A DNA stretch of 64,000 nucleotides from Arcuatula senhousia (GCA_963971305.1 OZ020306.1:59618686-59682685); one strand, 5' to 3'. Numbered from the stretch's first letter, positions 34,024-44,005 are shown. Numbers and translations: made by a program. Notes: generated by a model not told the origin, from the sequence alone.

Positions 34024-34514
34024 GTGAGTGAGTTAGTGAGTTGGTGTTTTACGCCCGTGCAACGCTATATAGGTTATTTACAGGCGATGAACATGAAAAG
34101 GATGATAAAATGAACATGAAACGATGATGATAAATGAAATATGGAGATGGGGTGGGAAACAAAGGACCGGTAAATTTTGAAGAACCACAGGAAAAAGGGG
34201 AGAGGTGGGTAGGGGCGGAAAATTTAGCCTATGTGGTGCACTACTGGGCGGTCCACAAAGGGGTCTTTTACGTGCATGAAGCGTGGCACTCTCCACACAC
34301 GTTGGCCCACTATGGTCGGCGGTCAGGGTTTCCGTATTATAGACCTGACAACCCCCGCGGACGAGGGCTACCCTATTCAGCCACCTAGGGTACACACTTG
34401 GTCGCTCTGTGGGCTGAGCACTGACCCGACGTCAGAATCCCAAGACCCTTAGTCGCCTCTTACGACAAGCTAGGCTCTGCTGCGGGCCTATTCGCCACCC
34501 GGGCCCCGCACGGG
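34024..34514 (-). mobile_element. SINE A copy 7, full length
   Basis: Exact 14-bp target duplication ACTCAATGTTGCTA at 34010-34023 and 34515-34528. At 491 bp from head to tail it is a good reference copy for the family. The A-box-like word lies within the first 30 bp of the head. Confidence 0.96.
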
Positions 34515-34528
34515 ACTCAATGTTGCTA

Positions 34529-34859
34529 ACATGCGAATTTAAACAATATATATTGGTAAACTTTTTACTGCAGGATATAAGTTATTTGTAAAATTATAGA
34601 AAAATGTAAAGTGACTTGGACAATAAAAATGTCACTATAAAAAGACTACATGAAGATAACAACATAAGGGCTATTGCACATGTTGGATTTAAGTAATTGA
34701 GGGATACTCATGTTGAACAATTTTATGATATTTCTCAGGTAACAACACAGTAAAAATTGTTGAATTTTGTACATGGGTTTACTGCAAAAAACATGTCATA
34801 ATTTTTTTATTTGTATAGCCCTTATTTCTTTAAACTAAACATTTGGTTAAAGTAAATTT
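34529..34859. other. AT-rich DNA leading into the tandem array
   Basis: No separate feature is seen. Composition resembles the array that follows. Confidence 0.35.
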
Positions 34860-35860
34860 ACATAATATATAAACAAAACATCAAAAGAGTATTATATATC
34901 ACTATCACATATAAAGGATACCAAAAAAGTTTCAGACATAAGGTATGTTTGTTGGTATAGAAAATGTTATAAGTTAAAAGTAGTTGTGTAACATTAAACT
35001 GCATATTGATTCATGATTCAGTAATTGTACATGCATAATTCTATAATAAACAACACATTATAAACAGTAATAAGCACCAACACATGTAAAGGTTACAAAA
35101 AAATGTTTCAGAAAACTGTAAAGTTGTTATGCACCAAACAATTTCTTATGAAAAACATGGCTTTCAAATATGTTCATGCATATCTATAATATAAACTAAA
35201 CTTCAAAAGAGTAACATATATGACTAACACATGTAAAGGATAACCAAAAAGTTTCAGATGTATGGAATGTTGGTTGGTATAAACTAAATGTAGATGTGCA
35301 ACACCAATCCATATAACAAATCAAGAAACAGTAAATGTTCTTGCATAAATCTATAATAAACAACACATTAGATGTTAAATATTGAGTTTTATATAATGTA
35401 ATTATAACAAGGTCCTTAAAAATTTTACATTGCTGTAGTAAATTATCAAAATGTTTCAGAAAACTGTAAAGTTGTTTTGCACCAAACAATTTCATATGAA
35501 AAAACATGGCTTTCAAACATGTACATGCATATCTATAATATAAACTAAACATCAAGAGAGTAACATATATCACCAACACATGTAAAGGATACAAAAAAGT
35601 TTCAGATGTATGGAATGTTGTTTGGTATAAAGTAAAAGTAGATGTGCAACAACAAACCATATATCAAATCAAGAAACAGTAAATGTTCATGCTTAACTCT
35701 ATAATAAACAACACATTGTAAACAGTAATAAGCACCAACACATGTAAAGGTTACAAAAACAAAGTTTCAAACAAGTGGATGGATGGTAAATATGGATAAT
35801 GTTATTGGCAATAGAAGTTAGATGTGCAACACCTAGAATATGGCACTGTAAGAAAGTAAA
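34860..35860. repeat. Satellite-like tandem array, about 170-bp units
   Basis: About six diverged units, each with the words ACACATGTAAAGG, AAAGTTTCAGA and TCTATAATA(A/T)A(A/C)AC. Alternate units match better, giving a higher-order period near 350 bp (for example TGTTTCAGAAAACTGTAAAG at about 35104 and 35452). The minus ORF at 35196-35660 is a reading of this array and not a gene. Confidence 0.7.
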
Positions 35861-36617
35861 TGTGCTCTTCAAGCTGCTCCTAAATGTTCAGATGTTGTTT
35901 AAAAGTTCATATTTCTGTTGTTCTTTATTTAAAATGTAAAATTCATTGGCATTTAACAATATGTTGCATGAAAAACTAGCTTTAAAATTTGAACAATAAC
36001 ATCATTGATACAACTTTGAAGTTTTATATTTCTAAGATGAAATGTTTAGTAATTTGACACAATATGTCTTAAGCATTGAAATACTTTTCAAAGGACATTT
36101 TAACATGTTTAAATTAGGTCTAAACAATTTTGAAGAAATAAATGATATAAGAATATAAAACAATTCAGTATTAAGAATGTAAAGTATTAAAATATAATGT
36201 TATGTTGAAAGCTATTATCTGTTTTAACAAATTTAGAGGTGAAATCGAATCTTTTTTTATGTGCACTGCACGTGTAATAATAGATATAAGAACTTAATTA
36301 TAGAGAGAGAAAAAATAGGTAATAAATAACTACTTTAAACAAAGAAAATGTAATAAATGTAAATGGATGCACATGATGTTGGTACATTATAAAAGATGTA
36401 ATCCCTTTCAATAAAATATCTCATTATTTCAAAGAAATGGAAAGGACTGACATCAAAGGTCAGCCCAATAATATTGGCAATTTCTAAATTGTACATTTGA
36501 TTAACATTGTTGAGGAAGTGAAGTGGGTTGAAATAAATGAGTGAAATAAAAATAATCATAATAATATATGAAATTTTGTCTTTGAATGTAGGTCATAGCA
36601 TTTTCTGGTGACAACAT
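35861..36617. other. AT-rich DNA, 3' flank of the OB-fold gene
   Basis: No repeat or ORF with recognisable content. It lies downstream of the stop codon at 36618 on the minus strand and may contain the 3'UTR. Confidence 0.35.
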
Positions 36618-36929
36618 TCAAATCTTAACTGCTTTAACAATGTTGAGTGTTTCACCTTCTGCTTTGAAAGAAACTTTTAGTGGTAACCTTTTCTGAACCA
36701 GAGACAAAGAAGGTTTTACATCTGCTAAGTTTACAGGAATATCAAATTCTTGCATGAAGGCAGAACACTGAGGAGTGAAAACAGTGTATTTTTTATCCTG
36801 GTGCCTTTGACCAGAAATTTGAGTACCACACCATGTCCAGCTGTTTTGTCTGTACATTGGACATTGCATTTTAAACATGTCAGTTTGTCTGTTGGCTTTT
36901 TAAAGTAACAACTGTCATTTAAGCAAGAC
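36618..36929 (-). pseudogene. RPA-like zinc-ribbon OB-fold last exon, frame broken
   Basis: After an acceptor (TTTTCAG|GTCTTGC) the minus strand reads SCLNDSCYFKKPTDKLTCLK, CNVQC and GVVLKFLVKGTRI, a C..C ribbon followed by an OB strand as in the RPA70 C-terminal domain. It then shifts frame in the A6 run near 36790 and continues YTVFTPQCSAFMQEFDIPVN, LADVKPSLSLVQKRLPLKVS and so on to TGA at 36620-36618. One missing A would account for the shift, so it may be an assembly slip or a real lesion. RPA-type proteins bind single-stranded DNA. A matching OB exon lies at 39085-39310 on the same strand. Confidence 0.5.
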
Positions 36930-37518
36930 CTGAAAATTTTTTTCAATTTACATAAGTTGAGATGTTGAGTGTTTCACCTTCTGCTTTGAAAGAAACTTTT
37001 AGTGGTAACCTTTTCTGAACCAGAGACAAAGAAGGTTTTACATCTGCTAAGTTTACAGGAATATCAAGTTCTTGCATGAAGGCAGAATACTGAGGAGTGA
37101 AAACAGTGGTCGGTAAAAGTCCACTAAAGAGCGCTCAGAAACCCAACATCGGGGTCAGGCCGCTTTGCCCACAAAGCGACTGGGATGTGTGCCCCAGGTG
37201 GTTGAATGGGGCGGGGCAGCCCTGACATCGAGAGATGCGGGGTCGTCATGCGATAATCCGGAAAACCTGACGCAAACCATAATGGTGCACCGTGTTGGGA
37301 AAAATGTCACGTTCCTCGCACGTTAAAGAACCCTGCTGCAGGTCTCGGTAAGAGTAGGACCCGTAGGATCCCCATGCAGGAGGCAAAATTTCCCGTCCCT
37401 ACCCATCACTCCTTTTTCCAGTGGCAGTCAAAACTATCCTACCCGATTGGCCTTGTGTCCCCATTTCCTCCACTTCATCATCATACAGTGTTTGGCATTT
37501 TCAATATTTTTGGTAGAG

Positions 37519-37560
37519 CGCCTCTGATGAGTCTTGAATAGACGAAACGCGCGTCAGGCG
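37519..37560 (+). ncRNA. Type I hammerhead ribozyme, first copy
   Basis: Stem I CGCCT pairs with AGGCG. Core CTGATGA is intact. Stem II is GTCT/AGAC with loop TGAAT. Core GAAA follows, then the self-complementary ACGCGCGT and the cleavage triplet GTC, with cleavage expected after 37555. Stem III has no loop, so two molecules probably pair through ACGCGCGT and act as a dimer, as reported for short-stem-III hammerheads. Confidence 0.92.
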
Positions 37561-37876
37561 TAGCAAAATTCATTGTCTGGAACTTTGTTGTCATTTGCAT
37601 TTCGAACACACGTGAAGGTTAGCACTGCTGGTGGAGTTTAAATTCCCCGAGGTTAGCCCGCTCCGGCACCAACACTTTTGAGTTGGAGAATACATCAAAG
37701 CTTTAAATTATCCGCCTAAATTTCAAAATTGTCTAAACCCTAAGGTTCTTCCTACCCCAGACATAGGTTGAATACCTTAGTAATAATTTGGTTCCCCAGT
37801 TTGGTATTTTTGGTTATACTGTTCTATGCTCTTCATATTCATACAGTGTTTAGCATTTTCAATATTTTTGGTAGAG

Positions 37877-37918
37877 CGCCTCTGATGAGTCTTGAATAGA
37901 CGAAACGCGCGTCAGGCG
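37877..37918 (+). ncRNA. Type I hammerhead ribozyme, second copy
   Basis: Identical in sequence to the first copy, 358 bp downstream, with expected cleavage after 37913. Cutting at both sites would free an RNA of 358 nt (37556-37913). Confidence 0.92.
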
Positions 37919-38032
37919 TAGCAAAATTTATTGTCTGGAACTTTGTTGTCATTTGTATTTCATGTTCATTGTATCACCACTTTCATGTTCATCTCCCGGA
38001 TATAGCCGAAATCGCGCTGCTTGGGAGTAAAG

Positions 38033-38522
38033 TGAGTGAGTGAGTGAGTTGGTGTTTTACGCCCGTGCAACGCTATATAGGTTATTTACAGGCGATGAAC
38101 ATGAAAAGGATGATAAAATGAACATGAAATGATGATGATAAATGAAATATGGGGATGGGGTGGGAAACAGAGGACCGGTAAATTTTGAAGAACCACAGGA
38201 AAAGGGGAGAGGTGGGTAGGGGTGGAAAATTTAGCCTATGTGGTGCACTACTTGGCGGTCCACAAAGGGGTCTTTTACGTGCATGAAGCGTGGCACTCTT
38301 CACACACGTTGGCCCACTATGGTCGGCGGTCAGGGTTTCCGTATTAAAGACCTGACAACCCCCGCGGACGAGGGCTACCCTATTCAACCACCTAGGGTAC
38401 ACACTTGGTCGCTCTGTGGGCTGAGCACTGACCCGACGTCAGAATCCCAAGACCCTTAGTCGCCTCTTACGACAAGCTAGGCTCTGCTGCGGGCCTATTC
38501 GCCACCCGGGCCCCGCACGGGA
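38033..38522 (-). mobile_element. SINE A copy 8, inside SINE B
   Basis: Target duplication CTTGGGAGTAAAG at 38020-38032 and 38523-38535 lies within the 3' hairpin of SINE B copy 4. It is therefore younger than that SINE B. Confidence 0.96.
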
Positions 38523-38714
38523 CTTGGGAGTAAAGCAATAACTAACTAACTAACTAATTGACCAGAAATTTGAGTACCACACCATGTCCAGCTGTTTTGT
38601 CTGTACATTGGACATTGCTTTTAAAACATGTCAGTTTGTCTGTTAGCTTTTTAAAGTAACAACTGTCATTTAAGCAAGACCTGAAAAAAAATTTCAATTT
38701 ACATAAGTTGAGAT

Positions 38715-39084
38715 GATACAAACAAATAAAAAAAAATTTAAATGCTTTCAGTGTAGAAGCCTTTTAAAAATCATTTATTTGTTTTATGGCTTCATTATTA
38801 TTATTGAGGTATTAATTTTTGTGGTTTTTGTGGGTGATACCCCACAATAAGGACATTCTTTTTAATCTGTATGCTGCAGAATTCGGAAATCCACAAACTT
38901 ATAAATATCAAACCACAAAAATCAGGTTTAATGGGATTCATTTATAAATGAGGTAAATTAAATCTTGAATAATGTTTTTTGGAAGTGTCTGAAAATTTAA
39001 CTTAACCTGTATTTTATTGTACTCAACAGTTGTGCAAAATATCATTTAAATCTTTTGATGCATTTTCAAGTTATCATTTCGAAC
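38715..39084. other. AT-rich DNA, probable intron
   Basis: Lies between the duplicated ribbon exon and the OB exon on the minus strand. No other signal. Confidence 0.35.
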
Positions 39085-39310
39085 CAGTTTTGTTGGCAAG
39101 ATCCTGCATTTGTCCCTTTTTTTTCTTGTCATATGTGGATGTTGTATTGAAGTTTGACAGCTTCACAAAAGATCCCACTGGTATATCGGATAAAGACATA
39201 TCCCTCCAAAGTGCTACACCAATGACACTTGTGTCATCCTTTATTTTTATTCCTTTGAAGGGAATATCTTCATTTCTGGCTGTGGATCTTTTAGTTGTTG
39301 GTCTGTTACT
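39085..39310 (-). CDS. OB-fold exon (RPA-like single-strand DNA binding)
   Basis: Minus strand, acceptor TTTTCTTAG|AGTAAC and possible donor AAACTG|GTTCGA. The 75-residue peptide contains STARNEDIPFKGIKIKDDTS then VIGVALWRDM and DIPVGSFVKLSNFN. This is the strand pattern of RPA OB domains (x-D-T/S-x-hydrophobic-x-LW). Its exit phase does not match the ribbon exon directly, so at least one exon is unseen. RPA-like genes occur both as host genes and in some mobile elements; I cannot tell which this is. Confidence 0.55.
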
Positions 39311-39551
39311 CTAAGAAAACATAACATGAGAAATTGATAGGTATAGAATATTGTGAGTTCATAATTTATGACAACTTTAAATTTTTAATTAAGTCAATAA
39401 TAATTATGAGATAGATTAATAAATGTTGTGGTGTGGCAAGTTAAAATGGAGACAATAAAATAAGTAGGTTGGTTAAACCACACATAAAAGGTAAAAATAT
39501 CAAATATAAAACTAATATAAATTAATAAAGAATACATCTAAAATCTAAAAA

Positions 39552-39586
39552 GCCCAAATTTTCGGCTTTCAGCCTTCGTCGGGGGC
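39552..39586 (-). ncRNA. Hammerhead-like motif at the Penelope 3' end
   Basis: The minus strand folds as GCCC / CCGACGA / A-GGC-TGAAA-GCC / GAAA / ATTT / GGGC. Stem I GCCC-GGGC and stem II GGC-GCC are paired and GAAA is kept, but core U4 is C and one A is extra before stem II. Penelope-like elements are known to carry hammerheads. This one may be weak or dead. Confidence 0.5.
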
Positions 39587-39724
39587 AGAGCAAAGAAAAA
39601 AATCACGACCGCCACGGTCTGAGGACAACCAACAAGTGAATATAGTAAAAAGTGTTCACTCGATAAAAACAACCACGTCATCATCACCCAAATCCTGAAC
39701 TGAGCAATATAACAATAGGCCAAA

Positions 39725-40942
39725 TCATACCCAAAGAATCAAATTGATTTGATTTTTGACATTGATGCCGAAAGGACGTGCTGTTCCCAGGAATTTTATT
39801 ATTCTCTGCTCAAGGAACTGTCTTTGTTTCTCGCCGTGATGGGTTTGAAGCAGAACCGAGACTTGCATATCTTTTATACTGTGGCCGGACCCCCGAAAAT
39901 GCTCCCCAACTGGACATTCAGTATCTCTGGTGACACTGTTTTTGTGTTCCACAAAACGGTCCCCGAGTCTCCGACAAGTTTCACCAACATAAATCATGGA
40001 ACATCGCTTACATCTTATAGCGTATACGACGTTTTCGGTAATGCAGGTGAACCCATCCTTCAGTTGGAAAGTTTTCGAGGGACCAACCACAGCATCGGTC
40101 TCCCATGTGAACGGACAAGTAGAGCAGCGAGTTCTTTTACAAGGACGTGTACCTTTGTAGCTGGCGGGTTGACGTGACGACCTATACGAACTGCTGACCA
40201 GGTGCTGTTCAAGACTCTTGCCCTTTCTAAAAGCCGTAATAGGGGTAGAGTCAGCAAAAACAGTGGACATATACTCATCTTTGAGGACAATGGATTTAAA
40301 GTTGCGAATAAGGATGTTCTGGATGGCAACATTGTGAGGGTGATAAGTAAGGACTAACGGAACACGATCATTGGTGCTCTTCACCCGGGGCTCCATTGCC
40401 TCGCGTCTGTTCACACGGGAAACCGAGGACACGGCCTTGTCCAAGACTTTGTCAGGATAACCTCTCTTCGTGAAGAAAGATCTCATCTTGTTACACTGGA
40501 TCCCAAAATCCTTATCGTCATTGCAGATACGACGAAGCCTCAGAAACTGCGACTTCGGGATGGCGTCTTTGCAGGAGGAAGGATGACAGGATTTGTAATT
40601 CAGATAACAATGAGCATCGGTCGGTTTAAAGAACACCGATGTAGAGATCTTACCGTCTGTGATAGTACAGTTAATGTCAAGGAATGAGAGGCTATCCTGA
40701 GTGATGTTGAAAGTGTATTTGATTGTAGGGTGGTAGGAAGAGACAAAGTTGATAAAAGATTTCAACTCCTCTTCACTGTCGGATGAGACTCCAAATACAT
40801 CATCGATGAACCGTTTGTAAAGTTTCGGGACTGGACCGATGTATTCGGTGAACATTTTTTCCTCTAAATACCCTACAAACAAACACGCAAAACTTGGACC
40901 CATTTTGGTGCCCATGGCTACGCCACCCGATTGATTAAACAT
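39725..40942 (-). CDS. Penelope-like RT C-terminal part plus GIY-YIG endonuclease
   Basis: There are 405 open codons. Residues 6-22 hold GGVAMGTKMGPSFACLF (RT motif B region). Residues 42-50 hold YKRFIDDVF, the catalytic motif C with F-I-D-D. SFLDINCTI and the primer-grip region follow. Cys-rich KRTRCSTCPF lies near 275. The GIY-YIG nuclease occupies residues 308-385 (VVYAIRCKRCSMIYVGETCR ... FVEHKNSV ... KQRQFLEQR with the catalytic Arg and Glu). This is the RT-linker-endonuclease order of EN+ Penelope-like elements. RT motifs 1-A are absent because the copy is 5'-truncated; the ATG used is only the first Met. The frame is otherwise intact, so the insertion is fairly young. Confidence 0.88.
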   Translation of the reverse strand: MFNQSGGVAMGTKMGPSFACLFVGYLEEKMFTEYIGPVPKLYKRFIDDVFGVSSDSEEELKSFINFVSSYHPTIKYTFNITQDSLSFLDINCTITDGKISTSVFFKPTDAHCYLNYKSCHPSSCKDAIPKSQFLRLRRICNDDKDFGIQCNKMRSFFTKRGYPDKVLDKAVSSVSRVNRREAMEPRVKSTNDRVPLVLTYHPHNVAIQNILIRNFKSIVLKDEYMSTVFADSTPITAFRKGKSLEQHLVSSSYRSSRQPASYKGTRPCKRTRCSTCPFTWETDAVVGPSKTFQLKDGFTCITENVVYAIRCKRCSMIYVGETCRRLGDRFVEHKNSVTRDTECPVGEHFRGSGHSIKDMQVSVLLQTHHGEKQRQFLEQRIIKFLGTARPFGINVKNQINLILWV

Positions 40943-41380
40943 AATTATGTTTGATATGATATTTGGTTTTTATGATGTGAAAAGATTACCTAAAAATACT
41001 TCAAGAGGAAATGATCATACATTTATGGGTGTTTCCTGAGTGGGTCTACACAATACAATTTGTTGTTTCAATTAGGTCTTGTCCCGTTTAAGACTGAAAT
41101 TCTGTTGACTGGACATAAAACAAACATCAAACACAGACAATAAATAAGGGCTTATTGCAACCAGAACACTGAAAAAATCAGTAAGGGTCCATCAGCATGA
41201 TTATATTAATATGTATGCAGATTCAATATAAGTTTCAGGCTATTAATTATGTTTACTTATTTAATATATATATATTCTATAAACTATACTCATCGTGTTG
41301 ATCAAAAGCTCTTCAAACCTAAAAAAAAAATGTGAAAATCTGCATCATGAATAGTCAGGATGCAAGAGTACATGACATAT
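40943..41380. other. AT-rich DNA beyond the Penelope truncation
   Basis: The RT frame stays open for about ten codons past 40942 and then stops. TATATA-rich sequence at 41260-41280. Nothing else seen. Confidence 0.35.
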
Positions 41381-41868
41381 GGGTGAGTGAGTTGGTGTTT
41401 TACGCCCGTGCAACGCTATATAGGTTATTTACAGGCGATGAACATGAAAATGATGATACAATGAATATGAAATGATGATGATAAATGAAATATGGGGGTG
41501 TGATTGGACACAAAGGACTGTTAAATTTTGAAGAACCACAGGAAAAGGGGAGACGTAGGTAGGGGCGGACAATTTAGCCTGTGTGGTGCACTACTTGGCG
41601 GTCCACAAAGGGGTCTTTTACGTGCATGAAGCGTGGCACTCTCCACACACGTTGGCCCACTATGGTCGGCGGTCAGGGTTTTCGTATTATAGACCTGACA
41701 ACCCCCGCGGACGAGGGTCATCCTATTCAGCCACCTAGGGTACACACTTGGTCGCTCTGTGGGCTGAGCACTGACCCGACGTCAGAATCCCAAGACCCTT
41801 AGTCGCCTCTTACGACAAGCTAAGCTCTGCTGCGGGCCTATTCGCCACCCGGGCCCCGCACGGGACGC
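41381..41868 (-). mobile_element. SINE A copy 9
   Basis: Target duplication ACATGACATAT at 41370-41380 and 41869-41879. The GTGA tail is short (two units), and the body carries GATGATACAATGAATATG in place of the usual GATAAAATGAACATG. Confidence 0.95.
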
Positions 41869-41879
41869 ACATGACATAT

Positions 41880-42928
41880 ACTTGTTGATATATTGTATTC
41901 CCTTGTTTATAATAACAGTGTTGCTGGAACTGGTAGCCGGTCTGTACTGCCTGGTAAAGCCACTGTTAGTATTGATTCGTGCTGCCTTTTGGAATTTCTT
42001 TTAATAATGTACTAGATGACACTGAATCTCCTGCGGCAAACTGTATTGGTACTTGTTCGGCGTTAAAATTTAACACCTTTTCCTATATGCTACTTACATT
42101 TAATTCCGGCTGTATCCCTTTGTAGATTTTCATTCTGGGATTTCCGGTTGAAAGGGGAAGCTTCCTCAAATCTCTCTAATGGAACATCATGCTTGAACTT
42201 TTTATATTTTTTCGTACACTGCATAAAAGAACAGGTTCATGAATTTGTTCCTTTCATAGTAAGCATTTTGGTTTTTTTTTTTGGAGTTTTTTATTGCCCT
42301 AAATTTCTTTCATTTTTCTATGACTAATTGAAAAAGATCTTTATCTGATAATGACAGAGAACCAATATCAATCTTCACTAAAATTAGAATTTCCAATAGT
42401 TACTTACAAAGTGAAAAAGGTCGATACTAAGGATTGTAATTTGATAGAGTTAATTACATTTTTACAGTGACTGGTTTTGATTTACTTTCCATGTGTATAA
42501 CTGGGGTAATAAACTATGTATAAACTGAACCACGAACTAAAAATGTTAAAATAACGGTCAGTATAATTTATGTGTGTGATAATCTCTTCTGCATTTATTT
42601 GGATGATATGCTCGTAGCGCCAATATTGTGAATGCCTCCGAGTGGTATTCCTTGGGTTCACAAATAAACTTATTCCCCAGATATAAAAGACGCTAGGGGT
42701 GCCCCTTCAATAACTAATATGGCAGTATCAAACAGAATACCTTTCCTAGCTAGATAAATAGCACAACGAAAGGAACACTACATTTTACATTTGTTGTTAA
42801 TATTTTACTTGTATCTTTTGAATGATTATTAAGGCATGACCAGAGGTACACAAAAACATAATTTAGTTGTTGCTAAGATATTAATCATAGTGATTTAACA
42901 AATAATTCAACACAGAGTAAAACTAATA
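41880..42928. other. Intergenic DNA with one dispersed repeat
   Basis: The segment around 42632-42758 resembles 17995-18112 (TGTGAATGCC..CG.GTGGTA and AATACCTTTCCTAGCTAG). No supported coding region. Confidence 0.4.
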
Positions 42929-43190
42929 TCTTAGTAATAATTTGGTTCCCCAGTTTGGTAATTTTGGTTATACTGTTACGCTCTTCATATTCATACAGTG
43001 TTTGGCATTTTCAATATTTTTGGTAGAGCGCCTCTGATGAGTCTTGAATAGACGAAACGCGCGTCAGGCGTAGCAAAATTATTGTCTTGAACTTTGTTGT
43101 CATTTGTTTTTCGAACACACGTGAAGGTGAGCACTGCTGGTGGAGATTAAATTCCCCGAGGTTAGCCCGCTCCGGCACCAACACTTTTTG
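42929..43190 (+). mobile_element. Retrozyme unit, second locus (partial, permuted)
   Basis: Begins at a point equal to 37772 of the first locus, passes through the unit start (CATACAGTG) and the hammerhead, and ends at a point equal to about 37677. About 93 bp of the 358-bp unit are absent. The order is a circular permutation of the first locus, as expected from a circular or multimeric RNA template. Confidence 0.8.
43029..43070 (+). ncRNA. Type I hammerhead ribozyme, third copy
   Basis: Every core and stem base equals the copies at 37519 and 37877. Predicted cleavage is after 43065. Conservation of the 42-bp core while flanks differ suggests recent activity or recent spread. Confidence 0.9.
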
Positions 43191-43257
43191 TCTGGAACTG
43201 ACCCGAACCGAAAAACGACAAAATAGAATCATTTGGGATGCCACTTAACAGATCTGT

Positions 43258-43336
43258 TGTCCGAGATTGCTCTGACGTCCTCTGCATTTTTCCCAGCAAG
43301 CTGATGCCGTGTGACGTCAGAGCTCCTTCAATATAA
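43258..43336 (+). mobile_element. Family F solo end
   Basis: One arm only: GTCCGAGATTGCTCTGACGTC, then CCAGCAAGCTGATGCCGTG and GACGTCAGAGCTCCTTC. It matches the right end of the 1.5-kb element (inverse of 56868-56949). No facing arm or 9-bp duplication is visible. Confidence 0.75.
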
Positions 43337-43504
43337 ATAACCCAGAAATAGTTGAAATTTTACAAAGACCTTTACTTGAACGGTTTAATGGGTGGAAATA
43401 CGACATTGAAGCCTTGGAAAATTGTCAATGTCAGCAGCAATCTCAACCAGAACATACAAAAATAAAGAAATGTGCAGATATTATAACAGAAACATCCATT
43501 AACT
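43337..43504 (+). other. Possible short coding remnant
   Basis: The frame from 43414 (MENCQCQQQSQPEHTKIKKC...) enters SINE A copy 10 and is not a gene as such. The pre-SINE part could be a scrap of an exon ending at the SGK|GTAA-like site near 43512. Weak. Confidence 0.2.
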
Positions 43505-43517
43505 CTTTGACTGGTAA

Positions 43518-44005
43518 GTCCCGTGCGGGGCCCGGGTGGCGAATAGGCCCGCAGCAGAGCCTAGCTTGTCGTAAGAGGCGACTAAGGGTCTTGGGATTCT
43601 GACGTCGGGTCAGTGCTCAGCCCACAGAGCGACCAAGTGTGTACCCTAGGTGGCTGAATAGGGTAGCCCTCGTCCGCGGGGGTTGTCAGGTCTATAATGC
43701 GGAAACCCTGACCGCCGACCATAGTGGGCCAACGTGTGTGGAGAGTGCCACGCTTCATGCACGTAAAAGACCCCTTTGAGGACCGCCCAGTAGTGCACCA
43801 CATAGGCTAAATTTTCCGCCCCTACCCACCTCTCCCCTTTTTCCTGTGGTTCTTCAAAATTTCCCGGTCCTTTGTTTCCCACCCCATCTCCATATTTCAT
43901 TTATCATCATCGTTTCATGTTCATTTTATCATCCTTTTCATGTTCATCGCCTGTAAATAACCTATATAGCGTTGCACGGGCGTAAAACACCAACTCACTC
44001 ACTCA
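43518..44005 (+). mobile_element. SINE A copy 10, full length
   Basis: Target duplication CTTTGACTGGTAA at 43505-43517 and 44006-44018. The 3' hairpin is 43948-43982 with six pairs (CGCCTG with CACGGGCG, one G-T). The tail is three ACTC units. Confidence 0.96.

Larger units (their letters stand above)
37483..37960 (+). mobile_element. Hammerhead retrozyme, 1.3 units in tandem
   Basis: A 358-bp unit is repeated: CATACAGTGTTT.GCATTTTC starts at 37482 and 37840, and similarity continues to about 37957. Each unit holds a type I hammerhead. The insert splits SINE B between CATCATCAT and TTCATG. It has no ORF. The middle (37606-37770) contains CCCCGAGGTTAGCCCGCTCC. Tandem units bounded by hammerheads with no protein are the defining plan of animal retrozymes, whose RNAs are cut and circularised. 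A partial third locus is at 42929. Confidence 0.88.
37109..38557 (+). mobile_element. SINE B copy 4, split by retrozyme and SINE A
   Basis: Lacks the first 45 bp of head, begins GTCGGTAAAAGTCC, and ends in four ACTA units. It has no target duplication but a target deletion. It carries two later inserts: the hammerhead retrozyme at about 37483-37960 and SINE A copy 8 at 38033-38522. Parts present: 37109-37482, 37961-38032 and 38523-38557. Confidence 0.92.
36641..38714. repeat. Tandem exon duplication, second copy split
   Basis: Copy 1 is 36641-36962. Copy 2 resumes at 36963, runs to 37108, is interrupted by SINE B and its nested inserts, and finishes 38558-38714. About 20 bp of target (TATTTTTTATCC... 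in copy 1) are missing at the insertion point. Copy 2 has lost one ribbon Cys codon (TGC to AGC), so it is not a functional exon. Confidence 0.85.
39464..40942 (-). mobile_element. Penelope-like element copy 1, 5'-truncated
   Basis: Spans the 3' non-coding end (39464-39724) and the 3' half of the coding region. The non-coding part matches 51960-52200 (GGTAAAA and CCCAAATTTTCGG words) and contains a hammerhead-like fold. The 5' half of the RT is missing beyond about 40970. Confidence 0.8.

Noticed and set aside
34078..34452. Recurrent frames beginning MYPRWLNR.. and MWCTTWRST.. seen in many places
   Set aside because: They are readings of SINE A on both strands. Frames shift between copies, starts differ and nothing resembles a conserved protein.
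35196..35660. 154-codon minus ORF
   Set aside because: It lies wholly within the tandem array and repeats itself with the unit. No protein features.
39749..40177. Plus-strand 142-codon ORF
   Set aside because: It is antisense to the GIY-YIG/RT coding frame.
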